Counted from the stretch's first letter, positions 42,299 through 51,935 are shown. The stretch: 64,000 nucleotides of DNA from Candidatus Cryptobacteroides choladohippi (GCA_018065985.1 JAGHSF010000009.1:62001-126000); one strand, 5' to 3'. Numbers and translations are program-made. Notes: generated by a model from the sequence alone, not told the origin.

Positions 42299-43375
42299 AT
42301 GAAAAAGATTCTGATCATTTGTGCTGCAGCCCTGGCCATTGCCGCCTGCAGTGAGAAACAGGGGATGATCCCCGATTGTGCCCCGGCGGCAGAGGGTTCT
42401 GGTATCCTGAACCTGACCATGCCGGAACTGTCTGCCACCAAGGCAGCGGCCACCGACAGCGAAAAGAAACTGAATTCGCTGTACATTGCCATCTTCAATT
42501 CCGAAGGAAGACTGGAAATCAGCCATGACTGCAGCGGGACCGAGATCTCTGAAATCGCCACCTCCGGTGTCAAGCTGAATGTCAAGACCGGTACCAAGGA
42601 TGTATGGGCGGTGGCCAATGTCGCTCCATCGAAGTTCGCTGCCGTCACTGACATTGCATCATTCAAGGCTGTCGAGGTCCTTCTGTCGGACGATTCCGCC
42701 ACTTCGTTTGCCATGGAGGGAAACGTTTCCGGAATCAGCGTGACTTCGGGAAAGACCAGCACTGCATCGATACAGCTTGCGAGATTTGCCGCCAGAGTGC
42801 AACTGGTGAAGGTTTCGAACAACCTTCCTTCATCATACGGAAACCTGACCGTCAAGTCGGTGCACCTTGCAAATGTCGCCTGCAACGACAACATCGGCCA
42901 GAACGCAAAGACATCCGTGTGGTGCAACCGGCTTGGTCACAGCGGCACCCTCCTTACCGAGGCGAACGTGATAGGCAACGGCTCTGTAAAGGCGGAAAAC
43001 GCTTCGCTCACCTTCTCTGCCGTAGGGAATGCCGTTCCGAATGCCTCAAGCGTGTCATTGAGCGGTAAGTACGTCTACGGATACAGAAATGCATCCACAG
43101 CGGATCCTGTTGCCAGAAGAAACGGATTTCCTGCCAACGGCTGCCGTTCCGTACTGTATGTCATAGCTGCAATCGGCGGCATTGATTACTGGTACCCGAT
43201 AGGACTTGGCGAACTCGGTTCGAACAACAGTTACAACGTCAGCCTGACCATCACGATGCCGGGTCAGAGACCCGGAGATGATGACTTCGGCTCGCTGATT
43301 ACCAAGGGAAGCCTCTCTGCAAGCGTCACCGTGACCGACTGGACTGACGGAAGTGACTATTCTGAAACCATTTAA
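42299..43375 (+). CDS. Fimbrillin family lipoprotein (FimA/Mfa1-like), first copy
   Basis: A 358-residue protein with a lipoprotein signal (lipobox AIAAC, Cys17). The first beta domain contains LNSLYIAIFNSEGRLE, typical of FimA-type N-domains, followed by TKDVWAVANVAPSKFAAV. The C-terminus SASVTVTDWTDGSDY is the conserved VTVxDW ending of type V pilus subunits. In this system lipoprotein precursors reach the outer membrane, an N-terminal strand is removed by proteolysis and subunits polymerise by strand exchange (Porphyromonas model). It is probably a stalk or accessory pilin; it follows the OmpA/TPR lipoprotein by 11 bp. Confidence 0.8.
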   Translation: MKKILIICAAALAIAACSEKQGMIPDCAPAAEGSGILNLTMPELSATKAAATDSEKKLNSLYIAIFNSEGRLEISHDCSGTEISEIATSGVKLNVKTGTKDVWAVANVAPSKFAAVTDIASFKAVEVLLSDDSATSFAMEGNVSGISVTSGKTSTASIQLARFAARVQLVKVSNNLPSSYGNLTVKSVHLANVACNDNIGQNAKTSVWCNRLGHSGTLLTEANVIGNGSVKAENASLTFSAVGNAVPNASSVSLSGKYVYGYRNASTADPVARRNGFPANGCRSVLYVIAAIGGIDYWYPIGLGELGSNNSYNVSLTITMPGQRPGDDDFGSLITKGSLSASVTVTDWTDGSDYSETI

Positions 43376-43387
43376 ATACAGTAACTT

Positions 43388-44476
43388 ATGAAAAATTTGC
43401 ATCTGATTTTTGTACTTTCTGTGCTGCTCGTTTCCTGCAGCAGGCAGGACAGCAGCATAAATGTGGACAAAGGCCCTGATGCTGGCGATTGCCTGCTTAC
43501 CGTAAACCTCAGTGACGGGCGCGACCGCACCAAGGTGGCATCGCAGTCGGCCGGAAATGAGACGGTGATAAACAATGTGCAGGTGTTCGTGTTCCGTGGA
43601 GGTGAAGGCTCTGACAGCGGCATGCTCGACGTGTGCGCCAGCGCCGGTTTCCCCAATTCACTGGTGGGCGAGAGCGGAAGCTACGACAAGTTGAAGCTTA
43701 AGTGCACCGCTGGAACAAGGGAAATCTGGGCCGTTGTGAATGACGCAACAGACCGTACGGCAAAGGGTGCCGGTGTGATGTGCAAGAGTGACCTTCTTGC
43801 ACTGACCTCCGAATTGAAGGACAACGGTCCGACCAGACTCTTCATGATTGGCAGCACGACCGAGGAACTGCGCTCGGGAAGTGCGGAAGTGTCGGTGAGG
43901 GTGAGGAGAGTCTGCGCTTCGGTGATACTTGAAAGCGTTACCAATGATTTCATCGCACCGGCTTATCAGGCTACGGGCATGTTCCGTGTGAAGAGCTGTT
44001 ACCTGATGAACGTGCCTGCAATGACCAACTTCGGGCAGAGCGTCAAGTCTGCCTCCCTGACTGATCAGAAGTATTGGTACGCCAGGATGGGAGCCGAAAC
44101 CTCATCGCCTCAGAAGGACCTCATTTTTGACAGGATGGATCCTTCGGTTGAGGTCAATTATGGCTCTGCATGCCGTACGGCCCATACTTTCTACTCGTAC
44201 CCCAACAGTTGCGAATTCAGCCGGGACAACAGCTGGTGCCCCCGTGCCACCATGCTTGTTGTGGAGGCTGAGCTCAGGAACGGTGAGTCCTGGGACACTT
44301 GCTACTACCCTGTGGTTCTGGAATCTCTCGAGAGCAACAGGCAGTACAGGGTCAACCTGACCGTGAAGCGCCCCGGATCGAACGACCCCAACGATCCCGT
44401 GGAGTTTACCGACATGGTGCCCGTGATAACCGTCGATGATTGGGACAGCGGAGAGAGTTACAGTCCTGAAATTTGA
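43388..44476 (+). CDS. Fimbrillin family lipoprotein, second copy
   Basis: A 362-residue FimA-like subunit with lipobox VSC (Cys17). VINNVQVFVFRGGEG and TREIWAVVNDATDRT correspond to the first domain of the preceding paralog, and the C-terminus VPVITVDDWDSGESY carries the same xVxDW ending. Extra Cys residues (C in KSCYLM, CRTAH, SCEF, WCPR, CYYP) are more numerous than in the first copy, so disulphides or a specialised accessory/tip position are possible. It lies 12 bp after the first fimbrillin gene and 13 bp before the anchor-like gene. Confidence 0.78.
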   Translation: MKNLHLIFVLSVLLVSCSRQDSSINVDKGPDAGDCLLTVNLSDGRDRTKVASQSAGNETVINNVQVFVFRGGEGSDSGMLDVCASAGFPNSLVGESGSYDKLKLKCTAGTREIWAVVNDATDRTAKGAGVMCKSDLLALTSELKDNGPTRLFMIGSTTEELRSGSAEVSVRVRRVCASVILESVTNDFIAPAYQATGMFRVKSCYLMNVPAMTNFGQSVKSASLTDQKYWYARMGAETSSPQKDLIFDRMDPSVEVNYGSACRTAHTFYSYPNSCEFSRDNSWCPRATMLVVEAELRNGESWDTCYYPVVLESLESNRQYRVNLTVKRPGSNDPNDPVEFTDMVPVITVDDWDSGESYSPEI

Positions 44477-44489
44477 TGACTTCCGGAAT

Positions 44490-45296
44490 ATGAAAACGTC
44501 CCGTATGATAACTGGAATGGCGTTGGTGCTGACCGTTCTTTGCTCCTGCTCGATCAAGGAGGACAGGTCGTTGTGCCCTTGTTATGTGGATATGATTGTG
44601 GATGAGTTTGTCAGGGACGGTTTCAGTTCCGGTACCGTTGCATTCAGTTCAGAGGGCTTCGATCTGAGGGAGGAAATCTCTCTTGCCAGGTATGTCCCGG
44701 ACGGCTTCACGGCCGCGGTCCCGCGAAAGCTGCTCAAGGCTGCGTGCGTCTGTGGCCTGGACAAGTGCAGCATCAGCGGGAACTGCATCTGTGTTCCTTC
44801 CGGGGTGGCCTCGGATCCTGTAATGTCGTATAGCGAGACCTTTCTTCCCGAGGGTGATGAGCATGAACTGTATGCCGTCCCGCACAAACAGTACTGCCGC
44901 ATTGATTTTGTGCTGGAGAATCCCATGGAGGATTTCCCGTATGTGTTCAGGGTCAGGAGCGATTACTCCGGACTCGGCATCTTCGGCCTGGATCCCGTCA
45001 GGGGAAACTTCAATGCCATGGTATATCCAAATGCCCTGGGGGAGTACAGGACCCTTTTGCTCAGACAGTCGCCGGCAGCGGAACTGGCCCTGGACGTGCT
45101 TCTGCCCGTCGGCGTGTCTGAGTTTGAACTTCAGTACACGGTGAATCTTTCCGCCGCATTGTCGTCAGTCAGCTATGACTGGATGAAGGAAGATCTGGAC
45201 GACGTCTGCCTGACGGTCGACTATGCCCGTGCGGAAGTGTCAGTTGTAATCAGTGAATGGGAGGGAAATGAATATGAAAAGAATGTTGAGATTTAA
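44490..45296 (+). CDS. FimB/Mfa2-family fimbrial anchor lipoprotein
   Basis: A 268-residue lipoprotein starting at 44490 (MKTSRMITGMALVLTVLCSC, lipobox Cys20). Features of the FimB/Mfa2 family are the early Cys pair after the lipobox (RSLCPC), HELYAVPHKQYCRIDFVL and the closing VSVVISEWEGNEY. In Porphyromonas such proteins anchor the pilus base and limit its length. A longer frame from 44436 would overlap the fimbrillin stop and lacks a signal peptide. The last 29 bp overlap the start region of the next gene. Confidence 0.78.
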   Translation: MKTSRMITGMALVLTVLCSCSIKEDRSLCPCYVDMIVDEFVRDGFSSGTVAFSSEGFDLREEISLARYVPDGFTAAVPRKLLKAACVCGLDKCSISGNCICVPSGVASDPVMSYSETFLPEGDEHELYAVPHKQYCRIDFVLENPMEDFPYVFRVRSDYSGLGIFGLDPVRGNFNAMVYPNALGEYRTLLLRQSPAAELALDVLLPVGVSEFELQYTVNLSAALSSVSYDWMKEDLDDVCLTVDYARAEVSVVISEWEGNEYEKNVEI

Positions 45297-48200
45297 GTTG
45301 CTGGCCGCTATCGGCCTGATTGCCGCGTCATGCGAGGCTGTCCCCGGGACTCCGGAGGCGGCTCCTGATGAGACGCTTATCTGTGCAAGGATGGTGGCTC
45401 CCGCTGCAGTGGGGACGAAGAGCATTCTTCCGAACGATCTGGAGGGGCGTATCCTGACGGTCACATGGGCTGCATATCGCACCGAGACCGGCGAGCTGGC
45501 GTATTCTGAATTCGCCGAGCCGGATACAAGGGACGTGTTTAGGTTCAGCTGCAGCCTTCCAAAGGGTCACGGATATGACCTGTATGCAATTGTGAACATG
45601 GGTGACCTTACCGGGGAACTGCCCGCAGACAGGTCAGGTCTCGAGAAGCTGGGCTTTATGCTGCCTCAGAGATTCGCAGACCTTGCGGGTACGGGAATCC
45701 CCATGGCCGGAACTGCGGCCGGGGTCATGCCAGGCACGGCCGATTCCGAAATCCCGCTCCGTAGCCTTGTTGCAAAATACAGGCTGCGCGTCAACATGAA
45801 GGGGCTGGACCTTCAGGTAGGCTCGTCGGAGTGGCGGAAGGTCGTTCAGGGGGAGTACCTCAGGGTGATGAACAGCAACCGCTACCTTATGCCATTCGCG
45901 CCTCAAGGTTCTGCCGCCAGGGTTGCTGAAGATGTGGACGCGGGTGACGGCGATGTCTCGTTCGCGTCGATCATGCCGACCAGTGACGTGTCGCCGTCGC
46001 CGGAGGACAGAGTCTTCCAATATGACCTGTATGTGCCAGAGAACAGGCAAGGCATACTGCTGGCGGGCAATATGGACCCATACTTGAAAAGCAGGCCCGA
46101 GATCGAAAGGCTTTATGGTCACCATCTTGCCGACAGACTGACTTATCTCGAGATGTCGTTTGACAAGACCCTTGCCTCTGATGCGAACCCTTTCACGGGA
46201 GAGGTGATATACAGGCTTTATCTCGGGCAGGACAACCGTACTGACTTCAATGTGATTGCCGGATCGGAGAACCTGCTCTCGGTTTCCTTTGACGCCAATT
46301 CACTTCTTTCCCCTCCGGAATGGAAGATAGAGCATGGTTCCAGCTGGAACAATGACTCCGAAAGACTTGAATTCTCATGCCATGACCTGACGGTGGTTCC
46401 GGAGATGGAGTCCAAGCTGTTCGTCTGGTACAGCGGCACGGGTGTCGGACTTGAGGACGCCATGGGGGATTCCCGGGCCGACAATCTGCCCGCTGCAGTG
46501 CGTGGGGAGTGGTTCTTTGAGGAAGACTGCCGGCCGGACAATGGAATGCTGAGTTTCTCGGACCTGTGGGCATCCGACGGACAGCGGCGCATCTCGGGCG
46601 ATTTCATCCGTTATGTGGCAACAACGGCCGACATGCAGAAGAGTGACGATGTGATTGGCCGCTACTACCTAAAGTCGGTCGATAAGAACAGGGGAAAGAC
46701 GGCCATGCTTGTTGTCACCGACCGCTGGCGCACCATGCGTGATACATGCTATGTGCACTTCAGCGGGACGATTTCCATGAACTCGTCGGACTTCAACAAT
46801 TTCAGGGTAGCCCAGGAGCGCATCCTGAAGGTCAGCGGGCTGCCAGAGGATGCCGATGCCGTCCTTGCTGTCACAAGCGGCAGCAACTGTGTGAGCATCG
46901 AGCCCCAGGATGTGTCTGGCGGCAACCCGGTGCGTAGCTGGGCGGTAAGGGCGATGGGTGCCGGCAATGTGACGCTCAGGCTGTCTGCCGGAGGAGTGAC
47001 GGTGGATTTCACGATCACCGTTCAGCCGGTATATCTGAACTATGTAAAGATGCGCTCCGGTATGCACTGCCCGCTGGATGGCTCCACTATCGTCGATTCT
47101 TACGCATATTATGCAGACCCTGAGGGCAGGACTGAACTTGCGGAAAGCAGTTTCGTTCCGGCGTTGAAGGAGATGCTGCTCTCACCCGTGCTTTCCCTGG
47201 AGGGGGAATATGCCCCGCTTCTGATGTGCCAACCACTTTTGAATTACGTGGCCGTCAACATCGCAAGGTACAGCGCGCCGGGAGTCCAGCTCAGGAATCT
47301 TCCTGAATCGCTGCAGCTCGCCAGGCTTTCCATCGCTCCCGCATACGACTCCCGCTACAAGGCAACCACAGGGATATATGTCAAAGAATACCGCTCGTAT
47401 GAGCCTATGGGCAACATAGGCGAGCTTTTCGATGCGTCCGGTTATGAAGGGCTTGTGAACTCGAAACTGCCCGGGAAGCTTCCAGCCGGCTTCAGGACGC
47501 ATGTCGATTTCAGCGGACGCTCAAGCTTCCGTGCCTTCATGGGAACCTCCATCGTCAAGAGCGGAGCAATGGGAACGCGAGACTGCTGGTCGGTGCGGCT
47601 GTTTGCCGATGACGGCAGCGAATGCCGCTCGGTGTCCATATCGGATATCGATGGCATGGACCAGTGGCTGAGTGGTGACCCTGGCGGGCAATGCAGTGGC
47701 TCTCTTACGGCAAGACTTTGCGTCAGGAACAGGAACAGCGGGGAGACATACACCGAGGACCTTTTCAGTTTTGACAGCACAGTCATGGTCTGCGTTGCCG
47801 GAGGCTACTGCAATGAGATAGGACTCTACGGCAAGGCGAGCTATTACGAGATGCCTGTCGATAAAGCTCCGTCGACCTTCTACAGTTCTGTGACCGGTGC
47901 CACGACATGGTATGACACCATGGTGCTCATGCAGCGTGACGAATGGAATTCGTTCGGCTCCTGGGGTGGCAAGATCAGGCAGTACCAGACCTATGCCGAT
48001 GACTTCCTCTCCCTTCCGGCGAACCAGTACTATGGAAAGACGAAGTACACTCTCTCCAGCGGCCTCTGCTTCGATACCTATGCCGATTGCCTGGGTACGT
48101 ATTCAAGGAGCGTAACGGCATCGTTCGACAAGCTTTGCAGTTATGGAACGAAACTGATCACGGGAACGGTCGAGAACCGCGACAAATCTGTGGAGTTCGC

Positions 48201-48744
48201 TTCCAGGGCGGCAACGTCAGTTGTGCTGCTGAAGTTCCATAAGTCGTTGTACTTCAGCCTGCTGGCATATCACAAGACTAACGGCAGGGCCGTCAGCAAC
48301 TTGAGGAAGCTGATTTCTGTGAGCACGTCTTCTCATACTGACGGGGTGGACGACGAACTTGTGATGCTTTCCGATACCCAGCCCTATGCATTTCGTACGC
48401 AGGTGCAGCATGTCTTCTATGGCGATCTTGAGGACGGCCGCTGCAACAATCAGCCTTGGAGGGTCGATTTCAACTACAGGTCTCCTTCGACCCTGGAAAG
48501 CTGGTACGGCAATCAGGACATACACCTTCCCTTTTCAAAGGATGGAGACTCTGACATACTCGACCTCATAGGACAGTTCGCGCCGGAACTGAGATTCAGC
48601 ACCGGCGCAATAACTGATGGATTGACTTTCAAAGGGGGAATGGCCGATTACCGCGGAGAAGCTCACATCAGGATGTTCTTCCTGCATGAGGCACTCTCGG
48701 TTTCCGGCGACGACCTTCGATATACCTGGCTCAATGCCTATTAG
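45268..48744 (+). CDS. Very large DUF4906-like fimbrial lipoprotein, probable tip/adhesin component
   Basis: About 1158 residues with a lipoprotein signal (IAASC). The segment YDLYVPENRQGILL...YRLYLGQDNRTDFNV around residues 250-330 resembles DUF4906-type Bacteroidales fimbrial proteins; a BACON/Ig-like repeat region (VSGLPEDADAVLAVTSGSNCVSIEP...VTLRLSAGGVTVDFTITVQ) follows. The last 500 residues are Tyr/Ser-rich and unrecognised. Size and position last in a fimbrial operon suggest a tip adhesin. Three in-frame starts exist (GTG 45253, ATG 45268, ATG 45274); GGGAGGG at 45259-45265 best fits 45274 or 45268. The 3' end overlaps the convergent CobW gene by 4 bp. Confidence 0.7.
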   Translation: MNMKRMLRFKLLAAIGLIAASCEAVPGTPEAAPDETLICARMVAPAAVGTKSILPNDLEGRILTVTWAAYRTETGELAYSEFAEPDTRDVFRFSCSLPKGHGYDLYAIVNMGDLTGELPADRSGLEKLGFMLPQRFADLAGTGIPMAGTAAGVMPGTADSEIPLRSLVAKYRLRVNMKGLDLQVGSSEWRKVVQGEYLRVMNSNRYLMPFAPQGSAARVAEDVDAGDGDVSFASIMPTSDVSPSPEDRVFQYDLYVPENRQGILLAGNMDPYLKSRPEIERLYGHHLADRLTYLEMSFDKTLASDANPFTGEVIYRLYLGQDNRTDFNVIAGSENLLSVSFDANSLLSPPEWKIEHGSSWNNDSERLEFSCHDLTVVPEMESKLFVWYSGTGVGLEDAMGDSRADNLPAAVRGEWFFEEDCRPDNGMLSFSDLWASDGQRRISGDFIRYVATTADMQKSDDVIGRYYLKSVDKNRGKTAMLVVTDRWRTMRDTCYVHFSGTISMNSSDFNNFRVAQERILKVSGLPEDADAVLAVTSGSNCVSIEPQDVSGGNPVRSWAVRAMGAGNVTLRLSAGGVTVDFTITVQPVYLNYVKMRSGMHCPLDGSTIVDSYAYYADPEGRTELAESSFVPALKEMLLSPVLSLEGEYAPLLMCQPLLNYVAVNIARYSAPGVQLRNLPESLQLARLSIAPAYDSRYKATTGIYVKEYRSYEPMGNIGELFDASGYEGLVNSKLPGKLPAGFRTHVDFSGRSSFRAFMGTSIVKSGAMGTRDCWSVRLFADDGSECRSVSISDIDGMDQWLSGDPGGQCSGSLTARLCVRNRNSGETYTEDLFSFDSTVMVCVAGGYCNEIGLYGKASYYEMPVDKAPSTFYSSVTGATTWYDTMVLMQRDEWNSFGSWGGKIRQYQTYADDFLSLPANQYYGKTKYTLSSGLCFDTYADCLGTYSRSVTASFDKLCSYGTKLITGTVENRDKSVEFASRAATSVVLLKFHKSLYFSLLAYHKTNGRAVSNLRKLISVSTSSHTDGVDDELVMLSDTQPYAFRTQVQHVFYGDLEDGRCNNQPWRVDFNYRSPSTLESWYGNQDIHLPFSKDGDSDILDLIGQFAPELRFSTGAITDGLTFKGGMADYRGEAHIRMFFLHEALSVSGDDLRYTWLNAY

Positions 48745-49964
48745 TCAAGACAGAAGTCAAGAGCAGCCTTGATAGCCTTCTTGTCGAGATTCTGGCCGAT
48801 GAACACCAGCTTCTGCATCCTGTCTCCGTATTCCGGATCCCAGTCCCTGCGGAGCTGGGCGTCGACCAGGAACTGCTCTTCGAGTTCGTCTTTGGGCATT
48901 GTTGCATACCACTGCCCGATCTCTTTCATCGAAACCTGCTTGCCTGCCTGTTCGAACAGGAAGCAGAGGTCGGTATTGTCTGTGAAGTAGCAGATGCCTT
49001 TTGCCCTGATGATCCCGAGTGGCCAGTGGCGTGCCACGAAGTCGTCGAACTTGTTGATGTCGAATGGCCTGCGGTTGAAGTAGACATAGGTGCCGATGCC
49101 GTATTCCTCGACTTCGCCTTCACCTTCGTGATGGTGGTGATGATGATGGTGGTGACCCTCCTCATGCTCATGCTCGTGCTCGTGCTCGTGATCGTGATCA
49201 TCATCGTCATCATCGTCATCGTCGTCATGATGGTCGGCGCCTTCTTCAACGGCGCTGATCCAGGCGGCGGAAGCGGACACTGAATCGTATCTGAACTCAT
49301 CGGTGCCGATTATCTTGGAGAAGTCAACCTCGCCGTAGTCACATTCTATGATTTCGGCCTTGGGCTGCAGTGCACGCACGATTTCCTTGACCTTGCCAAG
49401 TTCGTCGGGGGTGAGCTCGGATGCTTTGTTGAGGAGTATCACGTTGCAGAACTCTATCTGCTGGATTACCAGATTCTCTATGTCCTCTTCGTCGATGTCG
49501 TTCCTGAGCAGTGACTTCGCGCAGGAGAACTCGTCCTTCATCCTGAGCGCGTCAACCACTGTGACGACGCAGTCCAGCCTGGGCAGGCCGTCCTTGACGT
49601 ACTCGGCTCCCATGTAGGGTATCGAACAGATTGTCCTGGCTATCGGCTCGGGCTCGCAGATTCCGCTTGCCTCTATCACGATGTAGTCGAACTTCTGCAT
49701 TGCGCAGATGTCGTGCAGCTGCTCCACGAGGTCCATCTTCAGAGTACAGCAGATGCAGCCGTTCTGAAGGGCCACAAGGCTGTCGTCCTTCTTGCCGAGC
49801 ATGCCGTCCTTCTCGATGAGGGTGGCGTCGATGTTCACTTCGCCTATGTCATTCACGATGACGGCGAACTTGATGCCTTCAGTGTTTGAGAGTATCCTGT
49901 TTACCAGGGTTGTCTTGCCGCTTCCAAGATATCCGGTAAGCAGCAGTACGGGAATTTCTTTCAT
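48741..49964 (-). CDS. CobW/ZNG1-family G3E GTPase with long Asp/His tract
   Basis: A 407-residue metal-chaperone-type GTPase. Walker A GYLGSGKTTL (11-20), the metal-binding CICC (70-73, in GCICCTL), a DxxG-like EASGICEP and NKAS (about 179-182) define the G3E domain. Residues 245-280 are a low-complexity tract with ten consecutive Asp and 17 His, encoded by near-perfect GAY/CAY/GAR runs. The C-terminal CobW_C domain follows (FNRRPFDINKFDDFV). Family members deliver Zn2+ or other metals to client enzymes; the tract probably buffers metal. It lies 2 bp after pssA in a peptidase-pssA-cobW cluster. No metal-responsive operator was seen. Confidence 0.9.
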   Translation of the reverse strand: MKEIPVLLLTGYLGSGKTTLVNRILSNTEGIKFAVIVNDIGEVNIDATLIEKDGMLGKKDDSLVALQNGCICCTLKMDLVEQLHDICAMQKFDYIVIEASGICEPEPIARTICSIPYMGAEYVKDGLPRLDCVVTVVDALRMKDEFSCAKSLLRNDIDEEDIENLVIQQIEFCNVILLNKASELTPDELGKVKEIVRALQPKAEIIECDYGEVDFSKIIGTDEFRYDSVSASAAWISAVEEGADHHDDDDDDDDDDHDHEHEHEHEHEEGHHHHHHHHHEGEGEVEEYGIGTYVYFNRRPFDINKFDDFVARHWPLGIIRAKGICYFTDNTDLCFLFEQAGKQVSMKEIGQWYATMPKDELEEQFLVDAQLRRDWDPEYGDRMQKLVFIGQNLDKKAIKAALDFCLD

Positions 49965-49966
49965 GT

Positions 49967-50680
49967 TTAGATGTCAAGAATGCAGTAAATGATGTTCTTC
50001 ACGATATAGCAGGTCATTGCCATTACAGCCGCAAGGCTCCAGTTCAGCTTGAAGATTACGCAGAGCAGTATGGCTATAAGAATCACTGCCAACATTGCCA
50101 GGCGCTTGATTTTGAGCGGCTTGGGGTCGTCCTTATGGAACTTGAACGAGAACATTGGTATTTCGCAGATGAGCAGGTAGCTCATCACAACGCTTATGAC
50201 AGGGATGAAGACGGGGCTTGCCATCCATCCGGCGATGGCGCTGGCCGGGTCATGCGCAACATAGTGGCACAGTGCTCCGAGCAGTATGGCGCAGGCGGGG
50301 GTGGGGAGTCCTATGAAACTGGAACTCTGCCTGGGGTCGGTGTTGAACTTCGCAAGCCTGAGTGCGCTGAACACGCAGATGAGTACGACGAACCAGCTTG
50401 TCCAGCTCTGCCCGAACTGGCATGCGTTGCCGCAGTTGAAAAGCATCACTGCCGGCAGGACGCCGAAGCTCACGCAGTCGCAAAGAGAGTCGAGTTCCTT
50501 GCCAAGGTCGGAATATGCATTTAGTGCACGGGCGGCGAAGCCGTCGAAAAAGTCGAACACGGCGGCAGCCAGCATGAACAGGAAAGCGAGGTCAATGCGG
50601 CCGCTGAAAGCAAAAATCACCCCTGTGACACCGCAAGCGATGTTCATCGAGGTGATAAAGTCGGGGATGAATCTTTTCAT
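49967..50680 (-). CDS. pssA: CDP-diacylglycerol-serine O-phosphatidyltransferase
   Basis: A 237-residue integral membrane enzyme making phosphatidylserine, the precursor of phosphatidylethanolamine. The CDP-alcohol phosphotransferase motif spans DFFDGFAARALNAYSDLGKE and LDSLCD (D-x2-DG-x2-AR-x8-G-x3-D-x3-D). PDFITSMNIACGVTG at the N-terminus and SALRLAKFN are PssA-type, and about six to eight membrane helices are evident. Its ATG shares a base with the stop of the C1 peptidase gene. Confidence 0.93.
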   Translation of the reverse strand: MKRFIPDFITSMNIACGVTGVIFAFSGRIDLAFLFMLAAAVFDFFDGFAARALNAYSDLGKELDSLCDCVSFGVLPAVMLFNCGNACQFGQSWTSWFVVLICVFSALRLAKFNTDPRQSSSFIGLPTPACAILLGALCHYVAHDPASAIAGWMASPVFIPVISVVMSYLLICEIPMFSFKFHKDDPKPLKIKRLAMLAVILIAILLCVIFKLNWSLAAVMAMTCYIVKNIIYCILDI

Positions 50681-51867
50681 TATCTGATGTCAAGTTTCTT
50701 CTTGAGATCCTTGGGGAGTGCGGACTTGTGGATGGTGATGTCGAGGGTCTGAGCCTTGACGTAAGCCTCTGTGGCATACCAGATTCCGTCATATCTTCCG
50801 GTTACGCCCCAGGAGTTCTTCACCATATAGTACTTCTTGCCGTTCTGGTCCTTTGCGATGCCGAAGATCTGCATGCCGTGGTCGTCGGTCATGGTCTTGT
50901 TCTCAAACTCGAACTGGCGTGTTTCCTGTGTGGGAACCTTCTCTTCGATCACTACGGGAGCGGGCTTGCCCTCTTCCTTTCCTACCCAGTGCTCCTGATC
51001 TGATCCGGATATTTTGCTGTTCTCATCCACAAAGATCGCAAGACCGTCCCTTGTGAAGCCGGGATGGCTCACGTCAGCACCCCACGCCACGGTGTAGCCG
51101 TTGTTGATGGCGTCGTCGAGAACCTTCATGAGTTCGTCGATGGGGAGGTTGTATGACTTGTCCCAGCGCCAGTTGTCGCAGATCTCCACAGCGAACCATG
51201 TGTAGAAGGGATGGTGCGAGAATGAGGTGAGGGAGATGTAGTCGTCGGGGTTGATCTTGAGGGCGTCGCGGTAGGTCTCGGGTGTGTAGTTAACGCCATC
51301 TACGGTGAAGGTCTCCGGCCACTGTCCCAGATACGCGTCGAGGATGCCCTTGAATCCGTTCTTCCAGGCTGTTGAAAGAGTCTTGTTGGGATTCTTTGCA
51401 ATGGTCTGGACATAGCTCTTCAGGACTGCGTCCATCTCGGCCTGTCTGGGAAGCTCGGTTCCGTAGTTCATGCCCGTCATCTCGCAGTTGGGAACGATAC
51501 CGTAATCCCTGATGACGTCGAGGACGTCGTCAGCCTCGGAACCGGCACCGAAGGTGAGGTTGCCGTCGAGCATCACATATTTCTGTGCCCTGTCAAGATA
51601 TGAGTGGCTTACGACGAAGAATTCGGACAGGTCGGGATACCTGGCCTCGTCCTTTATGTTACCTATGCGAATTGCCTCCGACTCGAGGAAGCCTATGGTC
51701 GAGAATGCCCAGCATGTTCCGCTGCTTGCCTGGTTCTTTACCGATGTGATGGGATTGGCCTTGACGGTCTCGAAGGTGAACTCGGGGAATTCCATCTTTG
51801 GCCGCTGCTGTGAGAAGGCAGCGGTGCACACGGTCAGGAGTGCGGCGATGATGATTGCTCTTTTCAT
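50680..51867 (-). CDS. C1 family cysteine peptidase (aminopeptidase C/bleomycin hydrolase-like), exported
   Basis: A 395-residue papain-family peptidase starting at 51867, with a signal peptide (MKRAIIIAALLTVCTAAFSQ). The triad is Cys52 in SSGTCWAFS, His in DDHGMQIFG and Asn in VKNSWGV. YPDLSEFFVVSHSYLDRA and the long insert before the His are typical of the PepC/bleomycin hydrolase group, which trims peptides from the N-terminus. The exported form is common in Bacteroidales, where extracytoplasmic peptide use is important. The frame is open further upstream to 52452, but that part lies over the divergent lipoprotein gene. Promoter -7 box at 51909-51916. Confidence 0.92.
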   Translation of the reverse strand: MKRAIIIAALLTVCTAAFSQQRPKMEFPEFTFETVKANPITSVKNQASSGTCWAFSTIGFLESEAIRIGNIKDEARYPDLSEFFVVSHSYLDRAQKYVMLDGNLTFGAGSEADDVLDVIRDYGIVPNCEMTGMNYGTELPRQAEMDAVLKSYVQTIAKNPNKTLSTAWKNGFKGILDAYLGQWPETFTVDGVNYTPETYRDALKINPDDYISLTSFSHHPFYTWFAVEICDNWRWDKSYNLPIDELMKVLDDAINNGYTVAWGADVSHPGFTRDGLAIFVDENSKISGSDQEHWVGKEEGKPAPVVIEEKVPTQETRQFEFENKTMTDDHGMQIFGIAKDQNGKKYYMVKNSWGVTGRYDGIWYATEAYVKAQTLDITIHKSALPKDLKKKLDIR

Positions 51868-51908
51868 ATTGGTGATTTTTGTTGTTGCTAATTGACACAT
51901 ACTCTTTA

Positions 51909-51935
51909 CAAAGATAGGGAATTTTTGTACTTTTG
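51909..51935. promoter_or_regulatory. Divergent -7 boxes of the C1 peptidase and lipoprotein genes
   Basis: Minus-strand TATCTTTG (51909-51916, toward the peptidase, leader about 35 nt) and plus-strand TACTTTTG (51928-51935, toward the gene at 51958, leader about 16 nt) are both perfect TAnnTTTG matches, 11 bp apart. No -33 TTG at consensus spacing was identified for either. Confidence 0.6.

Noticed and set aside
49125..49255. Repeated short units that could suggest a repeat array or CRISPR
   Set aside because: They are Asp, His and Glu codons inside the intact CobW reading frame; there are no spacers or constant-length repeats.
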